NCBI GenBank assembly: GCA_019752015.1
Contig: JAIEMQ010000006.1
Location: 196,842-260,841, forward strand
Length of the DNA: 64,000 nt
From: Cyanobacteriota bacterium
GTDB taxonomy: Bacteria > Acidobacteriota > Vicinamibacteria > Vicinamibacterales > UBA2999
Direction: 5' to 3'
The notes under the pieces were generated by a model, which had not been told where the DNA came from, made no database searches, and saw only the letters and a list, made by a program, of their open reading frames with translations. The position numbers and the translations under genes were made by a program. Positions 51,412 through 60,512 of the stretch are shown here, piece after piece. Positions within the stretch are counted from its first letter, which is position 1. Each line of letters begins with the position of its first letter.

Positions 51412-54128
51412 CTCCTCTCAGCCGCCTCGCCTCGATGCTCCGCTGGCTGTTCCGAAGGAACACCATCGAACGTGAGCTTCACGACGAGCTTCGAACGTTC
51501 ATCGACATGGCAGCCGCCGCCAAGGAAGACGAAGGGATACTGCCCGCGGAGGCTCGGCGACTGGCCGCGATCGAGCTCGGCGGCATGGAACAGGTCAAGG
51601 AACGCGTCAGAACAGGACGACCTGGCGCCTGGCTGGACGAGATGGCACAAGATCTTCGATATAGCCTTCGGACACTCGCGCGCGCGCCGGTGTTCACCGC
51701 GGTCGCGCTTCTGACTTTGGCGCTTGGGATCGGCGCCAACACCGCCATCTTCACCATCGTCAACGGCGCCATCCTGCGCCCGCTCGCCTACCCCAGACCG
51801 CAGCAGCTCATTTCGATCTCGTCGGAGTTCCCCGCATTTCGGTCAGTAGCATCGCTTTCGGCCGCCGAGTATCAGGAGTTTCGGACGCTCAACCAATCCT
51901 TCGAAGAGGTTGGCGCCTTTGGGACAGGCGGTGGTGGATTCACAACTAGTACTAGCGAGGTCAATCTGACTGCGGGGGATCGACCACTCCGTGTGCGGTC
52001 GATGTCTGTGGATGCACATCTGCTCCGGGCGCTCGGTATTCAACCCGTCGAAGGACGCTTCTTCAGCGCCGAGGAATCCTCCCGCTGGACCGGCACGCTG
52101 CCGCCGGCCCTCGCGATCCTGTCCTACGAATTGTGGCGAAACGCCTTCGGCGGACAACCGGTCGTTGGGCAAACGGTGCAGCTGGAGGGACGGCCTCACG
52201 AAGTCGTCGGCATCATGCCGCCGGGCAGCGACGTCATGGACAACCACACCCAGGTCTGGTTGCCGCTTTGGGTTCATCCGGCCATCGCCCAAGGTCGCGC
52301 GAATCATGTGCTCCGCATCATCGGACGACTGAAGGACGGCGTCACGCTCGAGCAGGCGCAAACAGAGCTGACCGCCGTGGTCGATCGCTGGGCGGAGCGC
52401 GTGGGCACGACCGAGCATGTGCCGACCAACCATCCTTCGGTAGTCGTTGACCACACGCTCCGGATGCGCCCACTGCAGGACGCGGTTCTCGGTAGCGCGG
52501 GCCGCTCGATCTGGCTGCTGCAGGCCGCCGTCGGATTCGTCTTACTCATTGTCTGCGCCAACCTCGCGAACCTCTTAATGGCCCGCGCGGAATCGCGGCG
52601 TCGGGAGTTCGCGGTGCGCGCCGCGCTCGGCGTAAGCCTGGGTCGATTGCTGCGGCAACTACTCACCGAAGGGGCGGTGATCTCGGCGGCTGGCGGGTTG
52701 ATGGGGGTATGGCTCGCCCAGAGCGGCGTCGAGACGTTTGTGCGCGCGTATCCCACGAGCATGCCTCGCACGGCCGATCTCCACATCGATGAATCCGTGC
52801 TCCTTGTTGCGCTCGGCCTGTCGATGGCGACCACCGTGCTGTTTGGACTCGCGCCGATCGGGCATCGCACGCATGGTCTCGTCGTGGCGCTCAAGCAGGG
52901 CGGCGACAGAGGCGCTAGCCCTGGCCACTACCGCGTCCGCCGTGCGCTGATGATGGCCGAAGTCGCGTTCGCGGTGACGCTCGTGATCGGCGCAGGTCTC
53001 CTCGTCCGCAGCGCGTTCAACCTCACAAACGTCGATGCCGGATTCGATCGCTCTCGCCTCGTCACCTTCTCCATGACGTTGCCGCAGGCCAACACTGAGC
53101 CCGACACCCGTGCGCAAGCCTTTCAGCGTGTGCTCGAGGGACTTCGCCGCCAGCCCGGCATCGAAAGCGCCGGCGTCATGACAGGCCTGCCTCCCAACCG
53201 GCCCACCGATGCCATCGGCACGCGCATCGAGAACGCCACCTCCCCAGACGGCAACCCGTTGGAAGTCGTGGACTACTACCAGTTCGTCATCGGTGACTAC
53301 TTCAAGACGATGGGAATTCCGATTGTGGCCGGGCGTGGATTCGAGCCCACGGACGTCGCGTCGGATAGCAAGGTCGTCGTAGTCAACGAAACACTCGCTA
53401 GCCGGATCTGGAAAGGACAGAGTCCGATCGGACGGCGGCTCCGCCCGAATCTGGGCGGCACTCTTGGAGCAAGCGTGAGCCCATGGCACACCGTCATCGG
53501 CATCGCGAAAGACGTCAAGCAGCGTGGCGTCGATCAACCCACAGGCACCGAGCTGTACGTCTTCCTCGACCAGCATCGCATCGCACCGTCCACGATGAAT
53601 GTGGTGGCGAGGACGACGCTGCCGCCGGCGGCGCTAGCGGGAACGATCGAGCGTCTCGTGCGCGAGGTCGATCCCGGTGTCCCAGTCGTCAGGCTGCGCG
53701 CCATGGACTCGGTGTTCTCGGAGTCGATTCAGCGGCCGACGCTCGTCGCGCAGTTGCTCGCCGGATTCGCGGTGATTGCACTACTGCTTGCCGCGGTTGG
53801 CACCTATGGCGTCCTCTCCTACATGGTCACCGAACGCCGCCGTGAGATCGGCATCCGGATGGCGCTTGGCGCCGCGCGCTCCGCCGTGGTCGCGCTTGTT
53901 ATGAAGGAAGGTCTGCGGATGACCCTCGCTGGCGTCCTGATCGGAGTCGCAGGTGCATTCGGCCTGAGCCGGCTCATCGAATCGCTGCTCTTCGGTGTCC
54001 GGCCGACCGACGCTGTTACGATCGCGGCCGTCGTCGCGATCATTACCGCCGTCGCCGCGATCGCGTGCGGACTGCCGGCGTGGCGAGCGTCGCGGCTCGA
54101 TCCGATCGCCGTACTCAGGGCTGACTAG
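51408..54128 (+). CDS. ADOP-type MacB-like ABC permease
   Basis: 906 residues. Starts with an N-terminal permease-associated segment (RNTIERELHDELRTFIDMAA, DEMAQDLRYSLRTLARAPVF), then two MacB/FtsX repeats, each a helix, a large periplasmic domain and helices: first around 95-500 (LTLALGIGANTAIFTIVNGA, VGFVLLIVCANLANLLMARA), second around 515-900 (RRALMMAEVAFAVTLVIGAG, LLLAAVGTYGVLSYMVTERR, EIGIRMALGAARSAVV). This duplicated form without its own ATPase is the ADOP family. The substrate is unknown. It is cargo of the repeat-bracketed island. Confidence 0.9.
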   Translation: MTPLSRLASMLRWLFRRNTIERELHDELRTFIDMAAAAKEDEGILPAEARRLAAIELGGMEQVKERVRTGRPGAWLDEMAQDLRYSLRTLARAPVFTAVALLTLALGIGANTAIFTIVNGAILRPLAYPRPQQLISISSEFPAFRSVASLSAAEYQEFRTLNQSFEEVGAFGTGGGGFTTSTSEVNLTAGDRPLRVRSMSVDAHLLRALGIQPVEGRFFSAEESSRWTGTLPPALAILSYELWRNAFGGQPVVGQTVQLEGRPHEVVGIMPPGSDVMDNHTQVWLPLWVHPAIAQGRANHVLRIIGRLKDGVTLEQAQTELTAVVDRWAERVGTTEHVPTNHPSVVVDHTLRMRPLQDAVLGSAGRSIWLLQAAVGFVLLIVCANLANLLMARAESRRREFAVRAALGVSLGRLLRQLLTEGAVISAAGGLMGVWLAQSGVETFVRAYPTSMPRTADLHIDESVLLVALGLSMATTVLFGLAPIGHRTHGLVVALKQGGDRGASPGHYRVRRALMMAEVAFAVTLVIGAGLLVRSAFNLTNVDAGFDRSRLVTFSMTLPQANTEPDTRAQAFQRVLEGLRRQPGIESAGVMTGLPPNRPTDAIGTRIENATSPDGNPLEVVDYYQFVIGDYFKTMGIPIVAGRGFEPTDVASDSKVVVVNETLASRIWKGQSPIGRRLRPNLGGTLGASVSPWHTVIGIAKDVKQRGVDQPTGTELYVFLDQHRIAPSTMNVVARTTLPPAALAGTIERLVREVDPGVPVVRLRAMDSVFSESIQRPTLVAQLLAGFAVIALLLAAVGTYGVLSYMVTERRREIGIRMALGAARSAVVALVMKEGLRMTLAGVLIGVAGAFGLSRLIESLLFGVRPTDAVTIAAVVAIITAVAAIACGLPAWRASRLDPIAVLRAD

Positions 54129-54289
54129 CGCATCGCACTACTGTAGAGTGATCGCCGGCGCCTCGGCGGGCGGTCCGCTCGCTCTGGACGACGGTCGTCC
54201 ATGCAACCGCAAGTCGCGCTCGTGTCCAGCCGTCGGCGCCAAACCCGCAGCGCCCCGCAGCAGTCAAAACGGCTGGAGGTAGAAACCGG

Positions 54290-54832
54290 ATGAGAATCAG
54301 CATTCTGCTCGGGCTGATCACTGCCGTAGCCGTCGCGCAGGCACCTGCGCTACGGATCACGTTCACTCCGGAGTCGCCACAATTCGAGGCAGCCGCGAGC
54401 GAATACGCGGAGCTGTGGACTCGCGAGGGTGAACGGATCGTGAACGCGATGGAGTCCGTTTCCGGGTTGAAGTTCGACGGAAACGAAGTCAAGGCGATCG
54501 TTTTCGAAGGTACCAGCGAGTCGGGCTTCCGCGAGCGCCCGATGCGCCTGCGCGCGAGCTACCCTCCAGACACCAAGAAGGCGACGCTGATTCATGAACT
54601 GGGCCACCGGCTGGAATCCGACATCTTTCGCAAAGGCGACGACCATGCGTACCTCCTCCTGTGGATTTACGACGTTTGGGTGAAGCTCTACGGTCGCCAG
54701 TTTGCGGACGATCAGGTCGCCGTGGAGAAAGCGCGCGGGCGCATGTATCCCGCGGCGTGGGAAGCGGCCATGGCTCTTACAGCCGAACAGCGCGCGTCGA
54801 AATGGCGCGAGACAGTCGCAGCACGAAAGTAG
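54290..54832 (+). CDS. Exported zinc-metalloprotease-like protein
   Basis: 180 residues: a signal-like start (ISILLGLITAVAVAQAPA) and the zinc motif LIHELGHRLES (HExxH, about residue 103), followed by LLLWIYDVWVKLYG. The third ligand is not obvious; short proteins of this kind are usually listed as hypothetical peptidases. GGAGGTAG precedes ATG 54290. It stands between the ADOP gene and the IetAS pair with 160 bases on the left. Confidence 0.6.
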   Translation: MRISILLGLITAVAVAQAPALRITFTPESPQFEAAASEYAELWTREGERIVNAMESVSGLKFDGNEVKAIVFEGTSESGFRERPMRLRASYPPDTKKATLIHELGHRLESDIFRKGDDHAYLLLWIYDVWVKLYGRQFADDQVAVEKARGRMYPAAWEAAMALTAEQRASKWRETVAARK

Positions 54833-55174
54833 CGCTGTTTCTACTTGAGTGCATCGATGTGACGTAACCTGGAGTTTCGAATGCACTACGAGTGCTTGGA
54901 CGCCATCTTTACAATGAATTACGGGGAAGCCATCGGTTAATGAGCCGCGACAGCCGAAAGAGTGTCTGGCGCCGCGTGCGATGGCGGCAGCCACCGCTCC
55001 GGCCGCGGCGACTGAATCGACGATCTCCTGCAGCGCCGTGTCAAGGGCTCGATCGTTTCGTCGAGCATTCCGAAGTCAAAGAGTTCGAGCTTATCGGAGA
55101 CGGCTGCTCGGCTGGCTTCCTTCTGCGCCAGCTGAGAAATGAGCCCAGTTTGTTGAATAGCACCACGTCGATGC
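54833..55174. other. Gene-free spacer between convergent units
   Basis: About 340 bases between two genes that converge. The long open frames here lack any protein signal, and I see no clear terminator hairpin with a T-run. Confidence 0.4.
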
Positions 55175-57601
55175 TTAAGTGTCGATCTCGACGGGAACCA
55201 TCAGCGTCGTTTGGATCGGCGTGTATATCTCTATGCCTTCCGCCTCGACCGAAATCAGCAGCGAGAAAGGCATTGAGGCCTGGCGGAATTGGTCGCGGCG
55301 ATCCCACCAACCGAGCGCTGGATAGACGGCGATGAGCTTGTCGCCGGCGAGGTAGGCAGCGGTGCCTCGCCATCGATCACTCTGAACAGTGCCTCTGCTT
55401 CGCCGACGCAGCCCTAGCTCCCAGTCGAACGAGCTGGTTCGATCCTCTCGGCGCTGTTCGCCTCTGGCGAGGCGATTGATTCTCTGAAGAAACTGCGTTT
55501 CGGACTCCTGCGGTCCTTGCATGTCCCACCGCAAGTCGAGTCCACGCTGTGTCCGACCTCGTATCGTGTTCGGCTCAGCGAAGTACGAAAGTGTGACGCG
55601 AAGACGGACGGCCGAATCAGGAAGTTCGAGGAGAAGATCATCCGGAAGAGGAACGCGGAAGATCTTCGCGTAGCGACGGACTTCGTTTACGTCCCGATAG
55701 CGTCCGTTTGGTTGTTGCCGACGCACGCGCGCGATGTCGGCATTCGCGAGCTGATCCTCGATCAGAATGGTTGCTCGATTAGCCAGGCAGCCCGAGGCGT
55801 ATCCTAGATCCGGAACGCCAAGTCCAAAGGCCGCGAGCCGCTCGTCAACGTTGGAAAATTGCTGCGTCATCGCTGGTGTCCAGCCTGCGGAATGGACGAC
55901 CAGACCACGAATCGTCTGCGGAGTGACGCCGTCAATGGCTCGAAGCAATTGAGCCATGAACCATGCTGAATGACCGGCTGCCTCGCTAGTTCCGAACATC
56001 GAATCGAGTAACCGACTCTGGAACTCGTGGTGCGTCGTGACGGTACCCAGGAGAGCAGCATCGCCAACCGCGCCGTCGAACGCGACGTTTCCGGCTTCGA
56101 ACACAACATCGGGCTTGATCGCTTCGGGGCGAACTGGCAGGCCGCATCGGCTATGTGGGGAGAGTGCCCCACTTGGAGCCACGGGAGCGTACGCCGTATG
56201 CGGCGGAGGAACGGTCGTGCGAACCGTGTAGCCACCGACCGTCAGCGCGTTCGCCGCTTGCGCAGGATCGTCCAACCTTGAGGCGAAATTCTGCTGCGGA
56301 TAGTTGTTCAGCAGATCGATGCTCGTATAGTCGGCATTGCCGATTGAAACCGTGATGAGTCTTCCCGCGCCAGCGTTGTACGCCAGGCGATCCACCGAGT
56401 CGCTCCACGAAGTCGCGCGCCCGGGATCGTCCATTCCGGCCGTGACAGCAAGCGCGTAGACTCGTCGGCGCGCGCCAGTCGCTTCTGTCTCGGTTACGGC
56501 GTCTGCCGTGATGGTCGGCCAGAATTCGGCACCGGCCGCGGCCGCTGTGCCGACATTCGACCCGACAAGGATCCGGGCCGATTCGAGCCAATGACTGGCC
56601 ACGCCCTCGCCGGCCGTGACCATCGCGCCGAGGTCGTCAAAGGCGGCGATGCCTGCCATGTTTGTTCCGTGACCATGCGTATCTGCTGGCGAGTTGTCGC
56701 CTGGCACGACTGACAGCGCGTTCAGAAGCACCGGCGCCAACAACGGATGCTGGGATGCTATGCCTGTGTCGAGGACGACTACACTCGGAGCGTCGGCGGG
56801 CGGTTGGGTTACCGCGACGTCACCAGGCGGCTGGCCGTGCTCTACGATCAGCCAGTCTCGCACCTCCTGAGCCGAAAGCTCGATCTCGTAAACACAATCC
56901 ACGAGCTCGACAAGCTGTTGCAGAGTCTGCAAAGAGGTCCGGACGAACAGCACCAGACGCTCGGTACCGTTGTATTCAGCAGTGATCGTCGTCCCTAACG
57001 TTGGAAGAACGGCTCGTATCTGCGCCCGGCTTGCTGTCGTCTCCGCGGGCGCAAGATACCCTCCGCGACACGCGAGTTCGAACCAGTCCGCGGCAGTGGG
57101 ATCGAGTGTGGCAGCCTGCAGACGAGGGCCATATCTGTCGGCGAGGGTTGTGATCGCGATCGCGCCAATCGGGGCGATCGAAGGTTCGTTCCTGGGATGG
57201 CCGCCCGGCGTGAGAGTATCAGCCCCGTACGCCTGCACCTTCCGTCGGATATGGGCGAGTTGCGCATCTGGAGTATCGATCACGACACTCCCGGTGCGTT
57301 CGTCCGTTGCAACGACCCTTACGTCACGCCGTTGATCCGCAAAGGCGTCTGCTGGGAGGGCGTATCCGGCTTCTGGTTGCACGGTGACCAACTCTCGAGT
57401 TGCACCGATCGCCTGATCGCGGCGAGCCTGTCTCGTCCGAATCGCGCCCTCTATGTCCGTCAATTGGCGGAGTAGATCGGCGCGATGCCGAGCGCGATCG
57501 CGCGCTGGTACCGGAACGGGATCGCTGCCGCCAAATACGCTTTGAAAGCGGTCGAGGCGGTGAAATCTCGCCCTGATGTGGGGAAGAATGTGGTCGGCCA
57601 A
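55175..57601 (-). CDS. ietS: IetS-like subtilisin-family serine protease (antiphage)
   Basis: 808 residues. The subtilase catalytic triad is present: Asp278 (VVVLDTGIAS), His309 (ADTHGHGTNMAG) and Ser539 (FGTSEAAGHSAW), with the oxyanion region VSIGNADYTS. The first 270 residues are an extra domain (helical start, then beta segments) and about 250 more follow the catalytic domain. There is no signal peptide, so it is a cytoplasmic protease. Start is TTG 57601, 12 bases after the stop of the AAA ATPase gene; no other start is near. Protease plus dedicated ATPase is the IetAS phage-defence pair; which target is cut is unknown. Confidence 0.85.
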   Translation of the reverse strand: MADHILPHIRARFHRLDRFQSVFGGSDPVPVPARDRARHRADLLRQLTDIEGAIRTRQARRDQAIGATRELVTVQPEAGYALPADAFADQRRDVRVVATDERTGSVVIDTPDAQLAHIRRKVQAYGADTLTPGGHPRNEPSIAPIGAIAITTLADRYGPRLQAATLDPTAADWFELACRGGYLAPAETTASRAQIRAVLPTLGTTITAEYNGTERLVLFVRTSLQTLQQLVELVDCVYEIELSAQEVRDWLIVEHGQPPGDVAVTQPPADAPSVVVLDTGIASQHPLLAPVLLNALSVVPGDNSPADTHGHGTNMAGIAAFDDLGAMVTAGEGVASHWLESARILVGSNVGTAAAAGAEFWPTITADAVTETEATGARRRVYALAVTAGMDDPGRATSWSDSVDRLAYNAGAGRLITVSIGNADYTSIDLLNNYPQQNFASRLDDPAQAANALTVGGYTVRTTVPPPHTAYAPVAPSGALSPHSRCGLPVRPEAIKPDVVFEAGNVAFDGAVGDAALLGTVTTHHEFQSRLLDSMFGTSEAAGHSAWFMAQLLRAIDGVTPQTIRGLVVHSAGWTPAMTQQFSNVDERLAAFGLGVPDLGYASGCLANRATILIEDQLANADIARVRRQQPNGRYRDVNEVRRYAKIFRVPLPDDLLLELPDSAVRLRVTLSYFAEPNTIRGRTQRGLDLRWDMQGPQESETQFLQRINRLARGEQRREDRTSSFDWELGLRRRSRGTVQSDRWRGTAAYLAGDKLIAVYPALGWWDRRDQFRQASMPFSLLISVEAEGIEIYTPIQTTLMVPVEIDT

Positions 57602-57612
57602 AGGGACTGTTG

Positions 57613-58608
57613 TTAGCTTCGGGGAGCTGGCTGTCGCTCCTGCACAGCTGCGATCTTGCCGAACGAGTCGAGCAGGTCAGCTTCCGTCAATTGAACACGT
57701 CGGTCCAACGCCATAGAACGGATCGCGTCCTCGCAGCTCCGAGTCGCATCTGCATATGAAATGCCCTCGTATCGCTTGGCGATCTTGGTGATGACGCGAG
57801 GGTCAACGCGAAAACGCGCAAGCTTGAGCTTCAACAGTGCCACGAGCTGCTTCTGATTGGGCTTGTTGAACGCCACGGAGGCGTCGAATCGCCGGAAGAC
57901 TGCGTGGTCGAGCAGGTCAACATGATTCGTTGCTGCAATCAGTAGACTCGGACTCTTGTCGGAGTCAATCAACTGCAAGAACGATGTGACGATCCTACGC
58001 ATCTCGCCGACATCTTGTTGGTCGCCGCGCTTCTTCGCGACTGCGTCGAACTCGTCGAAGAAATAGACTCCTGGCCGTTTCGGCATCTCCTGGAAGATCA
58101 ATCGCAGATGGTTCGCCGTCGCACCAAGGAAGCGCGAGAACAGCGCGTCAAAACGAACTGTCATGAGCGGCATTCCAAGCTCGCCAGCAAGAACGGAGGC
58201 CGCTAGTGTCTTTCCACAACCGGGTGGTCCAAAGAACAACAGCTTTCGCCGTGGCTGTACGCCCCAGCCCTGTAACGACGAGCGCTGTCGGTTCTCGTGG
58301 ACAATGCGTTCAAGGACCTGCGCTGTGTCGTCGCAAAGGACGATGTCCTTGAAACGTTCACTTCGATGTGACCCTTCCAGAAGCTCCGCGAGATCGCCAC
58401 GAGGTTGGGCGATATCAACGATGAGACCAGTCCGCCCCTTTTGCGTAGGCGACGCTGCGCGCGTCAACAACTCGCGGAGTTCTTCCGCTGCGCGCGTGTG
58501 ACCAGCCGCGCTCTCAGCTGACACGAGCTGCAACGCAGCTTTTCTGAATGCCGGATCGTCTCGTTCGATGTGGGCTCGGAGAAGCTCCTTCACTAGCTGT
58601 CTTTTCAC
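57613..58608 (-). CDS. ietA: IetA-like AAA+ ATPase (antiphage)
   Basis: 331 residues: about 85 helical N-terminal residues, then an AAA domain with Walker A FGPPGCGKT (126-134), pore-loop region FSRFLGATANHLR, Walker B VYFFDEFDA (181-189), sensor 1 IAATNH and arginine finger FRRFD. It pairs with the subtilase immediately downstream as in IetAS, where the ATPase probably controls the protease. Its ATG overlaps the stop of the upstream HTH gene by four bases, so the three form one leftward operon. Confidence 0.88.
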   Translation of the reverse strand: MKRQLVKELLRAHIERDDPAFRKAALQLVSAESAAGHTRAAEELRELLTRAASPTQKGRTGLIVDIAQPRGDLAELLEGSHRSERFKDIVLCDDTAQVLERIVHENRQRSSLQGWGVQPRRKLLFFGPPGCGKTLAASVLAGELGMPLMTVRFDALFSRFLGATANHLRLIFQEMPKRPGVYFFDEFDAVAKKRGDQQDVGEMRRIVTSFLQLIDSDKSPSLLIAATNHVDLLDHAVFRRFDASVAFNKPNQKQLVALLKLKLARFRVDPRVITKIAKRYEGISYADATRSCEDAIRSMALDRRVQLTEADLLDSFGKIAAVQERQPAPRS

Positions 58609-58820
58609 TTGACGGCTCCTGTGAGTTCTCCGACGAGTGAATGGCGTGCCTCGGGGCTGGAGGCAAGAACTTTTGGAAGCCGTGCGGCGGGCTCGCCGAT
58701 GCGGAGTTCGCCGCGCTCCCAGCGAGCGACAGTGTTCGCTCGAACGCCAAGCGCATCACTGAGCTGAGCTTGTGTCATGCCAAGCCGTTTCCGAAGGACC
58801 CTGAATTCGTTTGGCTTCAA
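58605..58820 (-). CDS. Xre-type HTH protein upstream of IetAS
   Basis: 71 residues: FRVLRKRLGMTQAQLSDALG and VRANTVARWERGELRIGE form a classic Cro/CI helix-turn-helix. It is the first gene of the operon and overlaps ietA by four bases, so it likely regulates the defence pair. Small Xre proteins are frequent with defence genes. Confidence 0.85.
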   Translation of the reverse strand: MKPNEFRVLRKRLGMTQAQLSDALGVRANTVARWERGELRIGEPAARLPKVLASSPEARHSLVGELTGAVK

Positions 58821-58930
58821 TTCTTCTGGAGTATACCGCCCGTATAGATGGCGAGCAATCGCTCTGGAGGTGACTTATGCCATCGAGCGGTTGCTCCAAT
58901 AGTGCGGGGAGTGACTCGGACGGCTCATTC

Positions 58931-59115
58931 CGTCTCCAGAATGTCTCCACGACGACGGGAGAATCGCGAGGACTGGGGGTGGACGGCAGTGAACGAACCG
59001 AAGCAACGTAACCGCCTGTGACTCAAGCGCTTAACACCAGAAGTCGCGCGCCATCAACACTTTAGAAAACTGGCTTGCTTCAGGTTCGAGTCCCGTCCAC
59101 CCCGCCACTCATTCG
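58931..59115. repeat. Direct repeat, right copy, with 8-bp acceptor-like pairing
   Basis: Counterpart of 50480-50662. Within it GGGGTGGA at 58976-58983 pairs perfectly with TCCACCCC at 59096-59103, followed by G and CCA, like a tRNA acceptor with an 8-base stem, and GTTCGAGTCC forms the T-loop. But the span is about 132 bases and no D- or anticodon arm is evident, so it is not a normal tRNA. Best read as an attachment repeat derived from a tRNA end. The flanks 58821-58930 and 59116-59305 hold no gene. Confidence 0.65.
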
Positions 59116-59305
59116 CGTTATCTCTTTATAACGCAACCACTTACAGCCTAATTGCGCTCCGGGCAAAATCCCGGCCGGGGGGCGCGCTAACCCCCTGCCG
59201 GACTTGAACTTACGCTGGTTGAACTGGAAACCGTCCCAAATGTCTCCACGATTATCAGCACGTAAACCTGTGCTGCACGATGATGTCGTGCTAGTCTCGA
59301 TCATC

Positions 59306-59539
59306 ATGAAGACCAACGTCACTCTTAAGTTGGACACAAGTCTCCTGCGTGAGGCGCGAGTCTTGGCAGCCGAGGAAGGGCGGTCGATCAGCGGCCTGCT
59401 GACCGACCGGCTCGAAGCGATCGTGAGGGAACGAAAAGCCTTCGACAAAGCTAGACGCCGCGCGCTCGCCAGACTTCGCGAAGGGCTTGATCTCCGCTGG
59501 ACGCCGCCCAAGTCGCGCGACGAGCTCCATGAGCGATAG
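59306..59539 (+). CDS. VapB-like ribbon-helix-helix antitoxin
   Basis: 77 residues: TNVTLKLDTSLLREARVLAA gives a beta strand and helix of RHH type, EEGRSISGLLTDRLEAIV the second helix, and a charged C-terminus that would wrap the toxin. ATG 59306 is chosen over the longer frame. Its end overlaps the PIN gene by 11 bases, the normal antitoxin-toxin arrangement. Confidence 0.85.
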   Translation: MKTNVTLKLDTSLLREARVLAAEEGRSISGLLTDRLEAIVRERKAFDKARRRALARLREGLDLRWTPPKSRDELHER

Positions 59540-59957
59540 ATACTTCGTCGACACGAACATTTTGATGTACGCGCACGCCAGCGCCGCGGGCGAAAAGCAC
59601 GTCCGCGCCAAAGCGCTCGTGGAGGAGCTGTGGGAAAACAGATCGGGTGCTGTGAGCACTCAGGTCCTGCAGGAATTAGCCGTCAACCTCCGTCGAAAGG
59701 CCAAGAAGCCTCTGGACGCGAAGGCCACTCGTGAAGTCATCTCCGACTACCTCGCATGGCAGGTGGTCGTGAATGGAGGCGACTCGATTCCGGAGGCGCT
59801 CGAGTTAGAAGCGCGGTACCAGATTTCGTTCTGGGATGCGCTGGTAGTCCACGCCGCCCAAGTCGCTGGTGCCGAGATCCTGTACTCAGAAGATCTATCC
59901 GACGGGCAACGGTACGGAACCGTGCGAGTGAAGAATCCGCTGACGAGCAGCAAATGA
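59529..59957 (+). CDS. VapC-like PIN-domain toxin
   Basis: 142 residues with the PIN acidic residues: Asp8 in YFVDTNILMYAHAS, Glu in VLQELAVNLRRK, Asp in SFWDALVVHAA and Asp in SEDLSDGQ. PIN toxins cut RNA. ATG 59529 overlaps the antitoxin gene. The pair is just outside the right direct repeat and may be part of the same accessory segment or a separate insertion. Confidence 0.88.
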   Translation: MSDRYFVDTNILMYAHASAAGEKHVRAKALVEELWENRSGAVSTQVLQELAVNLRRKAKKPLDAKATREVISDYLAWQVVVNGGDSIPEALELEARYQISFWDALVVHAAQVAGAEILYSEDLSDGQRYGTVRVKNPLTSSK

Positions 59958-60137
59958 CATCGAACCGGGGCAGCTGAACTGATGGCCCACGCAGTTGTTC
60001 ACCGACGGAATCGAGCCGGAAGACCTCGACACACCGTCGGCGAAGTCATCGGAAAAGTCGCGAGGGTAGAGACGCAATAACAACCGATAAACGTGTTCAC
60101 CCAAGCTGCGTTTGGCCATGAGCGCTCTTGTTTCGAA

Positions 60138-60509
60138 CTAAACAGACCCTCGTGCCAATCCCACTGCCTTCGCCTGGCGCAGTAACGTCGAGAGCCGAGC
60201 CACTTCCGCCTGAGCGACGGACCGCCCAAAGGGGGTGATCCGGTAGTACCGGCGCCGCTCATCATCCTCGTCAGGGCGCTGCCGGTCGTTCAGTTCGATA
60301 ATCAGGCCCTCTTCGAGCATGCGTCTGATTGATCCGTACAACGTGCCGGGACTCAGCTTGAGCTCACCGTTCGTTCGATCGGCGACGTCCTGCATGATCG
60401 CGTAGCCATGGCGCTCCTCGTCCGCGACGGCGACGAGTATCTGGAACGTCGTCGACGGCAGCGGCAGAAGATCGCCGGGATCAGTCCTCGCGATATCATC
60501 ATCTGGCAC
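60138..60509 (-). CDS. PadR-family regulator
   Basis: About 123 residues: LPLPSTTFQILVAVADEERH, GYAIMQDVADRT, LSPGTLYGSIRRMLEEGLII and RRYYRITPFGRSVAQAE, the PadR winged helix. GTG 60509 is preferred because the ATG at 60539 would reach into the divergent holB start (60513). Four bases separate the two start codons, so promoters must overlap the coding ends. No ADOP gene is adjacent; 59958-60137 holds nothing I can support. Confidence 0.82.
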   Translation of the reverse strand: MPDDDIARTDPGDLLPLPSTTFQILVAVADEERHGYAIMQDVADRTNGELKLSPGTLYGSIRRMLEEGLIIELNDRQRPDEDDERRRYYRITPFGRSVAQAEVARLSTLLRQAKAVGLARGSV

Positions 60510-60512
60510 GAC

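Noticed and set aside
54892-55335. 147-codon plus-strand frame between the metalloprotease and ietS
   Set aside because: Partly antisense to ietS; no start signal, basic and featureless.
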